64,000 nt of DNA from Pseudomonas parafulva NBRC 16636 = DSM 17004 (GCF_000730645.1 NZ_BBIU01000007.1:62001-126000); one strand, 5' to 3'. Numbered from the stretch's first letter, positions 41,400 to 50,786 are shown. Translations and numbers: made by a program. The notes: generated from the sequence alone by a model not told the origin.

Positions 41400-42614
41400 T
41401 CAGGCAGCCGTCCACGCAGCCTGACGCGCCAGTACCGACTCGGCCCGCTCCCCCACCAGTTCGGCATACACACCCGGGGCTGTGGCGCCCTCGGTACTGA
41501 TCACAAGCAGGCGTGCTTCAGGGCCAAGGGCCAGGCCCCCTGCAACGTCGGGTGCTTGTTCAAGCAACTGCATGGCGCCTGCCAGCCCGGCCACGGCCGA
41601 CTCACCCGCCAACACCGGTATGTCACCTTCACTGCCGGCTGCCAGGCGGCGCATGGCAGCTATCGCTTCGGCATCACTGATGGTCATGAAGGCATCGACG
41701 CTGGTTTGCAAGAAGCGCCACGCCAGCGGTGATGTTTCGCCGCAGGCCAGCCCCGCCATCACCGAGTCCACCGACCCGGTAGCCTTGGCCGGTTCACCGC
41801 GCAACGCGCTCTGGTACAGGCAGTCGGCCTGTTCGGGCTCAACCACCACGAACACCGGACGGTGCTCCGCGTAGAGTTCCCACAGGTAGCTGACAACACC
41901 TGCCGCCAGGCCGCCCACCCCACCTTGCAGAAAGACATGGGTGAACGGTGGCTGCCCGGCGTTGGCTTCGACGACTTCTGCAGCAATGGTGGCGTAACCC
42001 TGCATCACGTCCCGCGGGATCACCTCGTAACCTTCATAGGACGTGTCGGACACCACGTGCCAGCCGTTGCTGGCGGCTAGCGCCGCGGCGTGTGCCACCG
42101 ACGCGTCATAATTGCCGGCAATACGCACGATCAGGGCACCGTACGCGGCAATGGCGCGCTCACGCTCGATGCTCACGTGCGCATGCAGCACGATCACACA
42201 GCGGCAACCTATGCTCTGCGCCGCCGCCGCCAGGGCCCGCCCGTGGTTGCCATCGGTTGCACTGACAACGGTGAACGCGCTGAGCAGCTGAGCGTGGTGC
42301 CCCGCAAGCACGCCGTACGGGTGCATGCGTTGCAGGGGGAAGCTTCCCAGTACCAGGCGCAGCAGCGCGATAGGCGCACCCAGTGCCTTGAAGCTGCCCA
42401 GTTCCGAGCGCACAGATTCATCCTTGACCGCTACCTGCGCAACACCCAGTTCAGCGGCAAGGCCGGGCAAGCTGTACAGCGGGGTGGGCTTCTGGTTCAG
42501 GCGAGCCCACCCGCCCATCCAGTGGCGGCTCTGTTGGGCGATGGCGATGCTCATCACCGCTTGAAGGGCACGTGGGTAAGGCTGGCGGCAAGCGTTGGGG
42601 TTACGAACGAACAT
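41400..42614 (-). CDS. dpaL: 2,3-diaminopropionate ammonia-lyase (PLP)
   Basis: A 404-residue fold-II PLP enzyme that splits 2,3-diaminopropionate into pyruvate and ammonia. KDESVRSELGSFKALGAPIA contains the PLP-binding Lys (about residue 67), VSATDGNHGRALAAAA the serine/threonine-dehydratase-like substrate loop, and FLQGGVGGLAAGVV the phosphate-binding glycine loop. The DESxRxxLxSFKxLG pattern marks diaminopropionate ammonia-lyases. The start at 42614 is the family one. It follows the M20 hydrolase gene by 66 bases, so both are likely in one catabolic operon. Confidence 0.88.
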   Translation of the reverse strand: MFVRNPNACRQPYPRALQAVMSIAIAQQSRHWMGGWARLNQKPTPLYSLPGLAAELGVAQVAVKDESVRSELGSFKALGAPIALLRLVLGSFPLQRMHPYGVLAGHHAQLLSAFTVVSATDGNHGRALAAAAQSIGCRCVIVLHAHVSIERERAIAAYGALIVRIAGNYDASVAHAAALAASNGWHVVSDTSYEGYEVIPRDVMQGYATIAAEVVEANAGQPPFTHVFLQGGVGGLAAGVVSYLWELYAEHRPVFVVVEPEQADCLYQSALRGEPAKATGSVDSVMAGLACGETSPLAWRFLQTSVDAFMTISDAEAIAAMRRLAAGSEGDIPVLAGESAVAGLAGAMQLLEQAPDVAGGLALGPEARLLVISTEGATAPGVYAELVGERAESVLARQAAWTAA

Positions 42615-42680
42615 GCAGTACGGCTCCTGCTGGCAAGCCAGCGATGGCAACAGTCAGTGAAATGCCCACACAGGCGTGGC

Positions 42681-43931
42681 TCATGCGCTGCTCAGGCGCT
42701 GGACCACCACGTCCAGCAGCACGTTGGCGCCCTGGATCAACAGCGCGTCATCGGTGTGCTCACGCGGGTTATGGCTGATACCGCCCTGGCTGGGCACGAA
42801 GATCATCGCTGCCGGTGCCGTACGGGCGATCATCTGCGCGTCATGGCCTGCACCTGACACCATGCGTCGATAGCTCAAGCCCAGGCGGGCCGCTGATTGT
42901 TCGATGGCATCCGCCAGGCCTGCGTCGAACACCACTGGCGCAAACCGTGCCAGGCGCTCGCTGCTGATGCTGACCTGCTCGCGTTCCGCCAGGTCGGCCA
43001 GTAGCTGTTGAAGACGCGCTTCGGCAGCCGCCAGGCGGCCTTCGTCAGGATCACGCAGGTCGACCGTGAACGTTGCCTTGCGCGGGATGACATTGATGAC
43101 GTTGGGTTCGAACTGCATGCAGCCGACCGTTGCCAGCGTGGTTGGGCAGTCCGTTGCCAGGTCACGCAGCGCTGCCACCACCGCACAGGCGACGAACCCG
43201 GCATCGTGCCGCAATGCGGTGGGGGTGGTACCGGCGTGGTTGGCGTGGCCCTTGACCTGCACCTGCTGCCACGAAATACCCTGCAGGCGCTCCACCACGC
43301 CAATCTCAACGCCTTCTGCCTCCAGAATGGGGCCTTGCTCGATGTGCAGCTCGACATATTCATGGGCAGCAATCGCCCCTGGCACAAGCGGGCCGGCGTA
43401 GCCAATGCGTGCCAGTTCGTCGCCAAGGCGGGTTCCGTCACTGCCTACGGTGTCCAGCGCTTGCTGCAGCGCCAGCCCCCCAGCATGCACCAGCGAGCCC
43501 ATCATGTCGGGCTGGTAGCGCACGCCCTCCTCGTTGGTGAACGCCGCGACGGTGAGCGGGCGCTCGGGCAGCCGCCCAGCCACCCGGTAGGCGCGCAGTA
43601 CCGCAAGGCCCGCCAGCACGCCGTAGCAACCGTCCAGGGCGCCGGCATTGGTGACCGTGTCGATGTGCGAGCCCATCATCAACGGCGCTTGCCCGGCGCC
43701 TTTGCCGCGCCCAGGCAAGGTGGCGAAGATGTTGCCAATGCGGTCCACCTGCACGTGCAGGTCAAGGGCCTTCATCCAGCCCACCAGCATGTCCCGCCCG
43801 GCCTTGTCTGCATCAGTCAGCGCGATGCGCGTGCGGCCGCCTTGGTAAGGGTCCGCGCCCACCTGGCCAAGCGCGTGAAGCTGCCGCAACAGCAGTGCGC
43901 CATCCAGGCGCAGTGCAGGTTCCGTGTCCAT
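42681..43931 (-). CDS. M20-family amidase / N-carbamoyl-L-amino-acid hydrolase type
   Basis: A 416-residue metalloenzyme of the M20/allantoate amidohydrolase (HyuC/AmaB/AllC) group. Metal and catalytic motifs are GSHIDTVTNAGALDGCYGVL (about residues 86-105) and FTNEEGVRYQPDMMGS (about 132), followed by the dimerisation domain with GHANHAGTTPTALRHD. These enzymes cleave N-carbamoyl amino acids, allantoate or N-formyl/acyl amino acids. Beside diaminopropionate ammonia-lyase it may release 2,3-diaminopropionate from an N-substituted form. The divergent Lrp-type gene is the probable regulator. Confidence 0.85.
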   Translation of the reverse strand: MDTEPALRLDGALLLRQLHALGQVGADPYQGGRTRIALTDADKAGRDMLVGWMKALDLHVQVDRIGNIFATLPGRGKGAGQAPLMMGSHIDTVTNAGALDGCYGVLAGLAVLRAYRVAGRLPERPLTVAAFTNEEGVRYQPDMMGSLVHAGGLALQQALDTVGSDGTRLGDELARIGYAGPLVPGAIAAHEYVELHIEQGPILEAEGVEIGVVERLQGISWQQVQVKGHANHAGTTPTALRHDAGFVACAVVAALRDLATDCPTTLATVGCMQFEPNVINVIPRKATFTVDLRDPDEGRLAAAEARLQQLLADLAEREQVSISSERLARFAPVVFDAGLADAIEQSAARLGLSYRRMVSGAGHDAQMIARTAPAAMIFVPSQGGISHNPREHTDDALLIQGANVLLDVVVQRLSSA

Positions 43932-44066
43932 ACCGTTCTCCGCCCATGAGGATTATTTATCCGAATGGGGAGATTCTATTCACTGCCAGTGCAATAAAAG
44001 CTTGATTATCGAGTGCTTGACGCACTTTCATTACGCATTACCTTCACTTTGCCCCGGACGCGCGTC

Positions 44067-44528
44067 ATGCCCCTCGATCACTTCGACCTCACCTTGCTCG
44101 ATGCGGTACAGCAAGACGCTACCACCTCGCAAATGCAGCTGGGCACCCAAGTCAACCTGTCCTCGGCCGCGGTCAACCGCCGCCTGAAAAAAATGACCAC
44201 CGATGGCGTGATCACAGCAACGGTGGCCCAGGTGGACCCCGTGCAGCTGGGCTACGTACTGACCGTGATCACCGAGGTTGAGGTGGAGAACGAGCGCCTG
44301 GACCTGCTCGATGCCATGAAGCGCACCTTCCTGGCCTGCCCTCAGGTGCAGCAGTGCTACTACGTCACGGGTGCCTATGACTTCGTGCTGATCCTGCTGG
44401 TGCGCAACATGGAGCAGTACACCCAGCTCACCCGTGAGCTGTTTTTCGAGAACAACAACGTCAAGCGCTTCAATACGCTGGTGTCCATGAGCAACGTCAA
44501 GACTGGCGTGCGCGTGCCGACGGCGTAA
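44067..44528 (+). CDS. Lrp/AsnC-family regulator
   Basis: A 153-residue Lrp-type regulator. LLDAVQQDATTSQMQLGTQV, then NLSSAAVNRRLKKMTTDGVI, is the helix-turn-helix (about residues 8-47), and the RAM effector domain follows (YYVTGAYDFVLILLVRNMEQ). Start 44067 (MPLDHFDLT) fits the family. It is divergent from the M20-hydrolase/dpaL operon with a 135-base shared control region and probably senses an amino acid such as diaminopropionate. Confidence 0.88.
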   Translation: MPLDHFDLTLLDAVQQDATTSQMQLGTQVNLSSAAVNRRLKKMTTDGVITATVAQVDPVQLGYVLTVITEVEVENERLDLLDAMKRTFLACPQVQQCYYVTGAYDFVLILLVRNMEQYTQLTRELFFENNNVKRFNTLVSMSNVKTGVRVPTA

Positions 44529-44616
44529 CACCCTTGTTCGCCACCTTCGGGGAATTTGCCTACAAGCCCGATGTCGGTACGCTGAACCCTCATTAGCGCC
44601 CCTGAAGGAGACAACG

Positions 44617-45612
44617 ATGCAATACGTGAAGCTGGGTAGCACCGGGCTGGACATCTCCAGGCTGTGCCTGGGCTGCATGACCTTCGGTGAACCGGATGCC
44701 GGCACCCACCCCTGGACGTTGGGTGAAGAGGCCAGCCGGCCGATCATCCGCCACGCGGTGGAACAAGGCATCAACTTCTTCGACACCGCCAACAGCTACT
44801 CGGCCGGCACCTCGGAAGTGATCGTGGGCAAGCTGCTGAAGGAATTCACCCGCCGCGACGAAACCGTCATCGCCACCAAGGTGTTCTACCCCGCCAACAT
44901 GTGGCAAGGCGCCAGCCGGCCCAACGAGCAAGGGCTGTCGCGCAAGGCCATCATGACCAGCATCGACGCCAGCCTGACGCGCCTTGGCACCGATTACGTC
45001 GACCTTTACCAGATCCACCGCTGGGACTACCACACGCCCATCGAGGAAACCATGGAAGCCCTGCATGATGTGGTGAAGGCCGGCAAGGCCCGCTACATCG
45101 GCGCCTCATCGATGTATGCCTGGCAGTTCGCCAAGGCGCAACAGGTGGCGGCCAGCCACGGCTGGAGCCGGTTCGTGTCGATGCAGAACTACCTCAACCT
45201 GCTGTACCGCGAAGAAGAGCGCGAGATGATCCCCCTGTGCCTCGACCAAGGTGTTGGCCTGATGCCCTGGAGCCCCATGGCGCGCGGCCGCCTGACCCGG
45301 CCCAACGGCCAGCAGACCGAACGCACGCGCACTGATATTTCCGGCCAGTCGTTCTATGAAAAAACCGAGCTGGAGGACGGCCGGGTCATCGACGTGGTCG
45401 AGCAGATAGCCGGGGAACGCGGGGTACCCATGGCACAGGTGGCGTTGGCGTGGGTGCTCGGCAAGGCCGGTGTGTCGGCGCCGATCGTCGGTGCTTCCAA
45501 GCCCGCACACCTGGATGACGCCCTGGCCGCGCTGGCGCTGCACCTTGACGAGGATGAAATCGCGCGCCTGCAGGCCCCTTACGTGCCCCACGGGGTAACA
45601 GGGTTCAAATAA
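44617..45612 (+). CDS. Aldo/keto reductase (YajO-like)
   Basis: A 331-residue AKR with a complete catalytic tetrad: Asp and Tyr in FFDTANSYSAGTSE (about residues 54-67), Lys in VIATKVFYPANM, and His in YQIHRWDYHTP. The NADPH-binding C-terminal region is VSAPIVGASKPAHLDD. The 55-residue spacing and WSPMARGRLTRP match YajO/YdjG-like enzymes that reduce aldehydes such as methylglyoxal. GAAGGAGA lies before the ATG. A terminator hairpin follows. Confidence 0.88.
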   Translation: MQYVKLGSTGLDISRLCLGCMTFGEPDAGTHPWTLGEEASRPIIRHAVEQGINFFDTANSYSAGTSEVIVGKLLKEFTRRDETVIATKVFYPANMWQGASRPNEQGLSRKAIMTSIDASLTRLGTDYVDLYQIHRWDYHTPIEETMEALHDVVKAGKARYIGASSMYAWQFAKAQQVAASHGWSRFVSMQNYLNLLYREEEREMIPLCLDQGVGLMPWSPMARGRLTRPNGQQTERTRTDISGQSFYEKTELEDGRVIDVVEQIAGERGVPMAQVALAWVLGKAGVSAPIVGASKPAHLDDALAALALHLDEDEIARLQAPYVPHGVTGFK

Positions 45613-45626
45613 GCCTGGTGCACAGG

Positions 45627-45654
45627 GCCCGCTGGCGCCTCGCGGCCAGCGGGC
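45627..45654 (+). terminator. Terminator after aldo/keto reductase
   Basis: A perfect 10-bp stem GCCCGCTGGC (45627-45636) and GCCAGCGGGC (45645-45654) with an 8-base loop follows the stop by 14 bases. The trailing TGTTCA is a weak U-tract. Confidence 0.55.
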
Positions 45655-45716
45655 TGTTCAGCCAGACATAAAGCATTACAATGCGCGACCCTGTTAAAAC
45701 CGCGTGTTGTTTAGCT

Positions 45717-46670
45717 ATGAAATCATTGCGTTACGCCCTGAACCTCCTGCTGCTTCTAAGCTTCGCAGCTTGGGCAAACCCGCCCTCCACCTTCACCGAA
45801 GCCAAGGTTGTAGCCAAGCAGCGGGTCTATATGGACCAGGCCAGCAGCCCCATGGGCGAGTTGTACTGTGGCTGCCAGTGGACCTGGGTGGGCAAGTCTG
45901 GCGGGCGCATCGACGCAGCCTCCTGCGGCTACCAGACGCGCAAGCAGCAGAACCGCGCCGAGCGTACGGAGTGGGAGCACATCGTGCCTGCCCATACGTT
46001 CGGCAACCAGCGCCAGTGCTGGAGAAACGGCGGCCGTGAGCATTGCGTAGACACCGACCCGGTATTCCGCGCCATGGAAGCGGACCTGTTCAACCTGTAC
46101 CCGGCCGTGGGTGAAGTAAACGGCGACCGCAGCAATTTCAACTATGGCATGGTCGCCGGTAATGCTGGCGAGTACGGGCGGTGCACCACCAAGGTCGACT
46201 TCGTGCAGCGCGCCGCCGAGCCCCGTGATGAAGTGAAAGGCCTGGTAGCACGCACCACGTTCTACATGTTCGACCGCTACCAGCTGAACATGTCGCGCCA
46301 GCAACAGCAGCTGCTGATGGCCTGGGACAAGCAACACCCGGTTTCGGCCTGGGAAAAGGAGCGTGACCGGCGCATTGCCGCAATCATGGGGCACGCGAAC
46401 CCGTTCGTGACCGGCGAACGCCAGTGGACCGCCAATTACCAGCCCGTGGGCGATGGCGTGGTACAGGCTGTGCCAGCAGCGCGCCAGCCAGCAGGCCAGG
46501 CCCGTGCCGTCGCAGTCGGCGCGGTGCTCGGCAACCGCAACAGCCATGTGTATCACCTGGCCTCTGGCTGCCCGGGCTATCACCAGGTCGCGTCGAAGAA
46601 CCAGGTGAACTTCGCCAGCGAAGGCGAGGCGCAGGCCGCCGGTTATCGCAAGGCCGGCAACTGCCGCTGA
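45717..46670 (+). CDS. endA: Endonuclease I with C-terminal metal-binding-like domain
   Basis: A 317-residue secreted nuclease. The signal peptide ends near FAAWA (residue 20). The EndA core has EWEHIVPAHTFGNQRQCW (catalytic His-containing beta-beta-alpha metal region) and NLYPAVGEVNGDRSNFNYG. The housekeeping EndA is about 230 residues; here about 45 extra residues follow a linker, reading HVYHLASGCPGYHQV, then EAQAAGYRKAGNC. This pattern resembles an Ada-type metal-binding tail. The start at 45717 is chosen because it opens the signal peptide. It degrades periplasmic or extracellular DNA. Confidence 0.87.
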   Translation: MKSLRYALNLLLLLSFAAWANPPSTFTEAKVVAKQRVYMDQASSPMGELYCGCQWTWVGKSGGRIDAASCGYQTRKQQNRAERTEWEHIVPAHTFGNQRQCWRNGGREHCVDTDPVFRAMEADLFNLYPAVGEVNGDRSNFNYGMVAGNAGEYGRCTTKVDFVQRAAEPRDEVKGLVARTTFYMFDRYQLNMSRQQQQLLMAWDKQHPVSAWEKERDRRIAAIMGHANPFVTGERQWTANYQPVGDGVVQAVPAARQPAGQARAVAVGAVLGNRNSHVYHLASGCPGYHQVASKNQVNFASEGEAQAAGYRKAGNCR

Positions 46671-46703
46671 CCCGCCAAGCCCGTCACAGCCAGGGCCCGG
46701 GGC

Positions 46704-47666
46704 TTAGCCATTCACCAGGTTGGCTGGCCGTTCGCCCCGCAGCGCGCTGAGCAGGTTGTCTACCGCGCAGCGGGCCATGGCCTGGCGGGTTTCCTCGGTG
46801 GCCGAACCGATATGCGGTGTGGCCACGACCTTGTCCAGTTTCAGCAACGGCGAGTCGGCCGCCAATGGCTCGTGCACGAACACATCCAGGCCGGCGCCGC
46901 GCAAACGCCCGGCCTGCAACGCCTCGGCCAATGCTGCTTCGTCCACCACGCGCCCCCGGGAGATGTTCACCAGAATGGCCTCAGGCTTCATCAGGGCCAG
47001 CTCCCGCGCGCCGATCAGCCCTTCGGTACTGGCACTCAGCGGCACGGTGAGGCACACAAAGTCGGCCTCGGCCAGCAGCGTGTCCAGGTCGCGCCGGTGG
47101 GCGTTGTATCGCGCCTGCACCTCAGGCTTGGGCCGCTGGCTGTGATACACCACGCGCATACCGAAACCCGCCGCTGCGCGCCGGGCCAGGGCCTCGCCAA
47201 TACGCCCCATGCCCACGATCCCCAGCGTCTTGCCGTGCACGTCGCAGCCGAAATGCGCGGGCCCCAGGCTGGCCTGCCAGTGGCCCTCGCGCACCCAGTT
47301 GGCCAGCTCCACCACGCGCCTGGCTGTCGCCAAGATCAGCGCAAACCCCGTGTCTGCGGTGGTTTCGGTGAGTACGTCCGGGGTGTTGGTGAGCATTACC
47401 CCGCGCCGGTCGAGGTCAGCGATATCGTAGTTGTCCACCCCTACCGACACGCTGGCAATCACCTCAAGGTCGGGCGCGAGGTCCAGCAGGCTGGCATCCA
47501 GGCGCAGGCTTGCGCCCAGCAGCCCTTGTGCGCCCGGTAATGCCTCGCGCAGCCTGGCTAGCCCATCGGGCTGGGCCAAGTCTACGAAGGTCACCTCCAC
47601 GTGCTGCTCAAGGCGCGCGAGCAAGTCTGGTGAAAGGCGTTTGTACAGCACGATGCGCTTGTTCAT
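46704..47666 (-). CDS. kguD: 2-ketogluconate-6-phosphate reductase
   Basis: A 320-residue D-2-hydroxyacid dehydrogenase. The cofactor motif is LGIVGMGRIGEALARR (about residues 148-163); catalytic Arg is in NISRGRVVDEAAL, Glu follows, and His is in ATPHIGSATEETR (about 284). In the kgu operon this enzyme reduces 2-keto-6-phosphogluconate to 6-phosphogluconate with NADPH. As a family it also includes glyoxylate/hydroxypyruvate reductases. Position 9 bases after kguT makes KguD the best call. Confidence 0.9.
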   Translation of the reverse strand: MNKRIVLYKRLSPDLLARLEQHVEVTFVDLAQPDGLARLREALPGAQGLLGASLRLDASLLDLAPDLEVIASVSVGVDNYDIADLDRRGVMLTNTPDVLTETTADTGFALILATARRVVELANWVREGHWQASLGPAHFGCDVHGKTLGIVGMGRIGEALARRAAAGFGMRVVYHSQRPKPEVQARYNAHRRDLDTLLAEADFVCLTVPLSASTEGLIGARELALMKPEAILVNISRGRVVDEAALAEALQAGRLRGAGLDVFVHEPLAADSPLLKLDKVVATPHIGSATEETRQAMARCAVDNLLSALRGERPANLVNG

Positions 47667-47675
47667 GATCGCTTC

Positions 47676-48968
47676 CTAGTGGTTCATCGCCAGCCGCGGA
47701 CGCTGACGCTTGGCCCGGCCGGAGGTGGTTGAATTGTTGAGGGCCGCGGTGAGTGCCACGGCGCACAGCAGTGCACCGCACATGAACAGGTACGAAGCGC
47801 CCGGGCTGCCTGTGGCGCCGTTCAGGTAACCCACCAGCCAGGAGCCGCCGAACGACCCCAGCGCACCCATGCTGTTGACCAGGGCCATGGCGCCGCCGGC
47901 CACGTTGGCCGGCAGGATTTCCGGCACAATGGCGAAGAACGGGCCGTAGGGTGCGTACATGCAGGCACCCGCCACCACCAGCAACCCATACGACAACCAG
48001 AAGTGCTCGCTGCCCAGTGCATACGAGCCATAGAAGGCAATGGCGGCGATCAGCAGCGGTGGCCACACGAAGCACTTGCGTTTCTGCAGGCGGTCCGATG
48101 CCCACGACACACCCACCATGGCCACTACTGCTGCCAGGTAAGGCACCGAGGCCAGCCAGCCGGCTTCGACGATATCCACGTTGGCAGCCTGCTTGAGGAT
48201 GGAGGGCAGCCACAGCACGAAGCCGTATACGCCAATGCTCCAGCAGAAGTACTGCAGCGACAGGATGATCACTTGCCGCGACCGGAACGCCTCACGGTTG
48301 TTCTTCACCGGCGGTATGCCCTGCTGCTCGGCAGCCAGTGCGTGCTGCAGGTCGCGCTTCTCCGTGTCGCTCAGCCAGGTGACCTGGGCCGGGCGATCGT
48401 CCACCAGGTGCCACCAGCAGAACGCCCAGATCACCGCCGGCAGGCCTTCGATGATGAACATCCAGCGCCAGTCGAAATGCTTGATGAGGTACCCCGAAAC
48501 CACCGACATCCACAAGATGGTCACCGGGTTGCCCAGCATCAGGAACGTGTTGGCCCGTGAGCGTTCGGCACGGGTGAACCAGTGGCACAGGTACACCAGC
48601 ATCGCCGGCATCACGGCCGCCTCGACCACGCCCAGCAGAAAACGGATGCCGATCAGCATGTAGACGTTGCTGACCATGCCCGTGAGCGTGGCGAGCCCGC
48701 CCCAGAGGATCAGGCAGACAAAGATCAGCTTCTTGACGCTACGCTTCTCGGCGTAGATGGCCCCAGGCACCTGGAAAAAGAAGTATCCGAGGAAGAACAG
48801 TGCCCCCAGCAGCGACGACAGCACGGGGGTGATGCGCAGGTCTTCGGCCATACCGGAGGCCGCTGCGAAGCCGTAGTTGGCGCGGTCCAGATAGGCAAGG
48901 CTATAGGTGAAGAACACGATGGGGATGATGTACCACCAACGGCGTGGGGCCAGGCTTTTGCTGTTCAT
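47676..48968 (-). CDS. kguT: 2-ketogluconate transporter (MFS)
   Basis: A 430-residue MFS importer of the anion:cation symporter type. Motifs are FTYSLAYLDRANYGFAAASG (about residues 19-38) and IPTRFLLGVVEA-like GIRFLLGVVEAAVMPAMLVY near 105. It takes up 2-ketogluconate made in the periplasm. The ATG 48968 (MNSKSLAPRR) has GGAGAA nearby and the family N-terminus; the frame runs 99 codons further back into kguK and is spurious there. It lies between kguK and kguD. Confidence 0.9.
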   Translation of the reverse strand: MNSKSLAPRRWWYIIPIVFFTYSLAYLDRANYGFAAASGMAEDLRITPVLSSLLGALFFLGYFFFQVPGAIYAEKRSVKKLIFVCLILWGGLATLTGMVSNVYMLIGIRFLLGVVEAAVMPAMLVYLCHWFTRAERSRANTFLMLGNPVTILWMSVVSGYLIKHFDWRWMFIIEGLPAVIWAFCWWHLVDDRPAQVTWLSDTEKRDLQHALAAEQQGIPPVKNNREAFRSRQVIILSLQYFCWSIGVYGFVLWLPSILKQAANVDIVEAGWLASVPYLAAVVAMVGVSWASDRLQKRKCFVWPPLLIAAIAFYGSYALGSEHFWLSYGLLVVAGACMYAPYGPFFAIVPEILPANVAGGAMALVNSMGALGSFGGSWLVGYLNGATGSPGASYLFMCGALLCAVALTAALNNSTTSGRAKRQRPRLAMNH

Positions 48969-49032
48969 GGGGTGGTTCTCCTGAGCTTGTTGTTTTTGTC
49001 GCGACAGGTGATTGGTTGGAGCAACTTCAGGG

Positions 49033-49977
49033 CTATGGCAGGCGTTCGTAGGCCTCCAGTTCGTGGCGTCGGGGCAGGCCCTCCATATCGCCCCGCGACT
49101 GCACGGCGCGGCTGCCGCACCAGTTGCCACGGGCAACCGCCTGGCCGATGTCACGCCCTTCGAGCAGCGCGCTGAGCACGCCAACGGCAAATGCGTCACC
49201 CGCACCCACGGTGTCCACAACCTGGGGGGCGCGCACGGCGGCGACCTGGCCTTCGCTGTTGGCACTGCGGAAATAGGCGCCCGCGTCCCCCAGCTTGATC
49301 ACCACCAGCTCGACGCCAAGGTCCAGGTAGAAGCCGGCGATGTCGGCCGGGGTCTGCTGGCCGGTGAGCAAGCGGCCCTCCTCAAGGCCCGGCAGCACCC
49401 AGTCGGCCTTTTCTGCCAGTGCATTGGTCTGCTGCACCATGGTGCGCAGGTCCGGCCACAGCGAAGGGCGCAGGTTAGGGTCGAAGGAGACGCTGCGCCC
49501 GGCACTGCGCATGGCATCCACCAAGGTGTGCGACAGGCTGCGGCAGCCTTCGGACAGGGCCAGCGGAATACCGGTAGCGTGCAGATGCCGGGCCTGCAGC
49601 CAGCCGGGCTGCAGCAGGGCCGGGGTCATGTGACTGGCCGCCGAGGCCCGGCGGAAGTACTCCACCGCGGGGTCACTGCCATCGTCGCAGCGGCCCTTGA
49701 GCTGAAAGCCGGTGGGGTGAGCCGGGTCTATCTGTACGTCCGAGCAGTCCAGGCCTTCGCCGCGCAGGTTGTCCAGCACAAAACGGCCCAACGAGTCGTC
49801 CCCTACCCGGCTCACCCATCGTACGCTGAAGCCCAGGCGTGCCAGGCCAATGGCCACGTTGCTGTCGGCCCCGGCAATACGCTTGTTGAACAGGCTGACA
49901 CTGGCGAGTTCGCCCAGTTGCTCGGCTACGAACATGGCCATGGTTTCACCAAAGCACAGCACATCGTGTTTAAGCAT
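49033..49977 (-). CDS. kguK: 2-ketogluconate kinase (PfkB family)
   Basis: A 314-residue PfkB sugar kinase that phosphorylates 2-ketogluconate at C6 in the cytoplasm. Signature 1 is in NKRIAGADSNVAIGLARLGF (about residues 31-50) and signature 2, holding the catalytic Asp, is DTVGAGDAFAVGVLSALLEG (about 253-272). Its start overlaps the kguE stop by eight bases, so they are translationally coupled. The C-terminal ending is ELEAYERLP. Confidence 0.92.
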   Translation of the reverse strand: MLKHDVLCFGETMAMFVAEQLGELASVSLFNKRIAGADSNVAIGLARLGFSVRWVSRVGDDSLGRFVLDNLRGEGLDCSDVQIDPAHPTGFQLKGRCDDGSDPAVEYFRRASAASHMTPALLQPGWLQARHLHATGIPLALSEGCRSLSHTLVDAMRSAGRSVSFDPNLRPSLWPDLRTMVQQTNALAEKADWVLPGLEEGRLLTGQQTPADIAGFYLDLGVELVVIKLGDAGAYFRSANSEGQVAAVRAPQVVDTVGAGDAFAVGVLSALLEGRDIGQAVARGNWCGSRAVQSRGDMEGLPRRHELEAYERLP

Positions 49978-50758
49978 GGCTCACCTCCTCGGCCCGTGCG
50001 CCCAGCCCCAGTACGGCCAGGTGGCGCACCTGGTCGCGGGTCACCTGCAGCAGGTCATCGCCCACCAGGGGGTATTCCACGGCACGCACCACACCGGGGC
50101 TGAACTGCGCCAGCAGCCGGTCCCAGGCCTGCAGGTCGGCCACTTGCGGTGGCGCCGCTGCCAAACGGCCGTCGGCAAGCTGCCGAACAGCTTTGCAGTG
50201 CACGTACTGCACCCAGCGGCCCAGCTGGCTGGCAGCCTGTTCCACGGCTTCGCCCTGCCACTGCCAGTTACCGATGTCGAAGGTCATGCCCACCCCGAGC
50301 CCCGCTTCATCTGCCCGCATGAAGAACGCCCGCAACGCTGCGATGCGGCCACCCTGGGGTGTCTGGTCGTTTTCTACCAACAACCTTGGCCCCTGCGCTG
50401 GCACCAGCTCACGCAAGGCCGCCAGGTCGCAGCGCGTGTGGTAGTGCCCCAGGGAGACCTTGACCGCTGCTGCACCCAGTTCGTGCGCAATGTGCAGCTT
50501 CTGGGTCACCCGTGTATCGGGCAGGCCGTCTGGCGCCCACAGCTCCAGCGGCGTGGAATACACGCAGTCCAGGCCGGCCCCAGCGATGACTGCGCCCAGG
50601 GCAAGTGGGTCTGGCAGGCAGGAGAACAGCTCCTCGCGCAACTCCACCCGCCTGGCGCCGGCCCGTGCCAGCAGATCGATGAATTGCTCCTGGCCACGCT
50701 GGCGAACATAGTCCGCGCCGTAGCTGGAGAGGCTGATTGAAACGGGGATCGGGTGCAT
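49970..50758 (-). CDS. kguE: Sugar-phosphate isomerase/epimerase-like KguE
   Basis: A 262-residue TIM-barrel protein of the AP-endonuclease-2 (xylose-isomerase-like) fold. Family residues are seen in RRVELREELFS, AAAVKVSLGHYHTRCDLAAL, LLVENDQTPQGG (metal-ligand Glu) and VGMTFDIGNWQWQGE. KguE is the first gene of the ketogluconate operon and is thought to act as an epimerase, though its exact reaction is unsettled. A PtxS operator lies 15 bases upstream of its start. Confidence 0.9.
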   Translation of the reverse strand: MHPIPVSISLSSYGADYVRQRGQEQFIDLLARAGARRVELREELFSCLPDPLALGAVIAGAGLDCVYSTPLELWAPDGLPDTRVTQKLHIAHELGAAAVKVSLGHYHTRCDLAALRELVPAQGPRLLVENDQTPQGGRIAALRAFFMRADEAGLGVGMTFDIGNWQWQGEAVEQAASQLGRWVQYVHCKAVRQLADGRLAAAPPQVADLQAWDRLLAQFSPGVVRAVEYPLVGDDLLQVTRDQVRHLAVLGLGARAEEVSHA

Positions 50759-50772
50759 TGTTATTGTCCTTG

Positions 50773-50786
50773 TGAAACCGGTTTCA
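50773..50786. promoter_or_regulatory. PtxS operator upstream of kguE
   Basis: The perfect 14-bp palindrome TGAAACCGGTTTCA is the known PtxS operator form. It lies 15 bases before kguE and represses the kgu operon until 2-ketogluconate binds PtxS. Confidence 0.9.
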
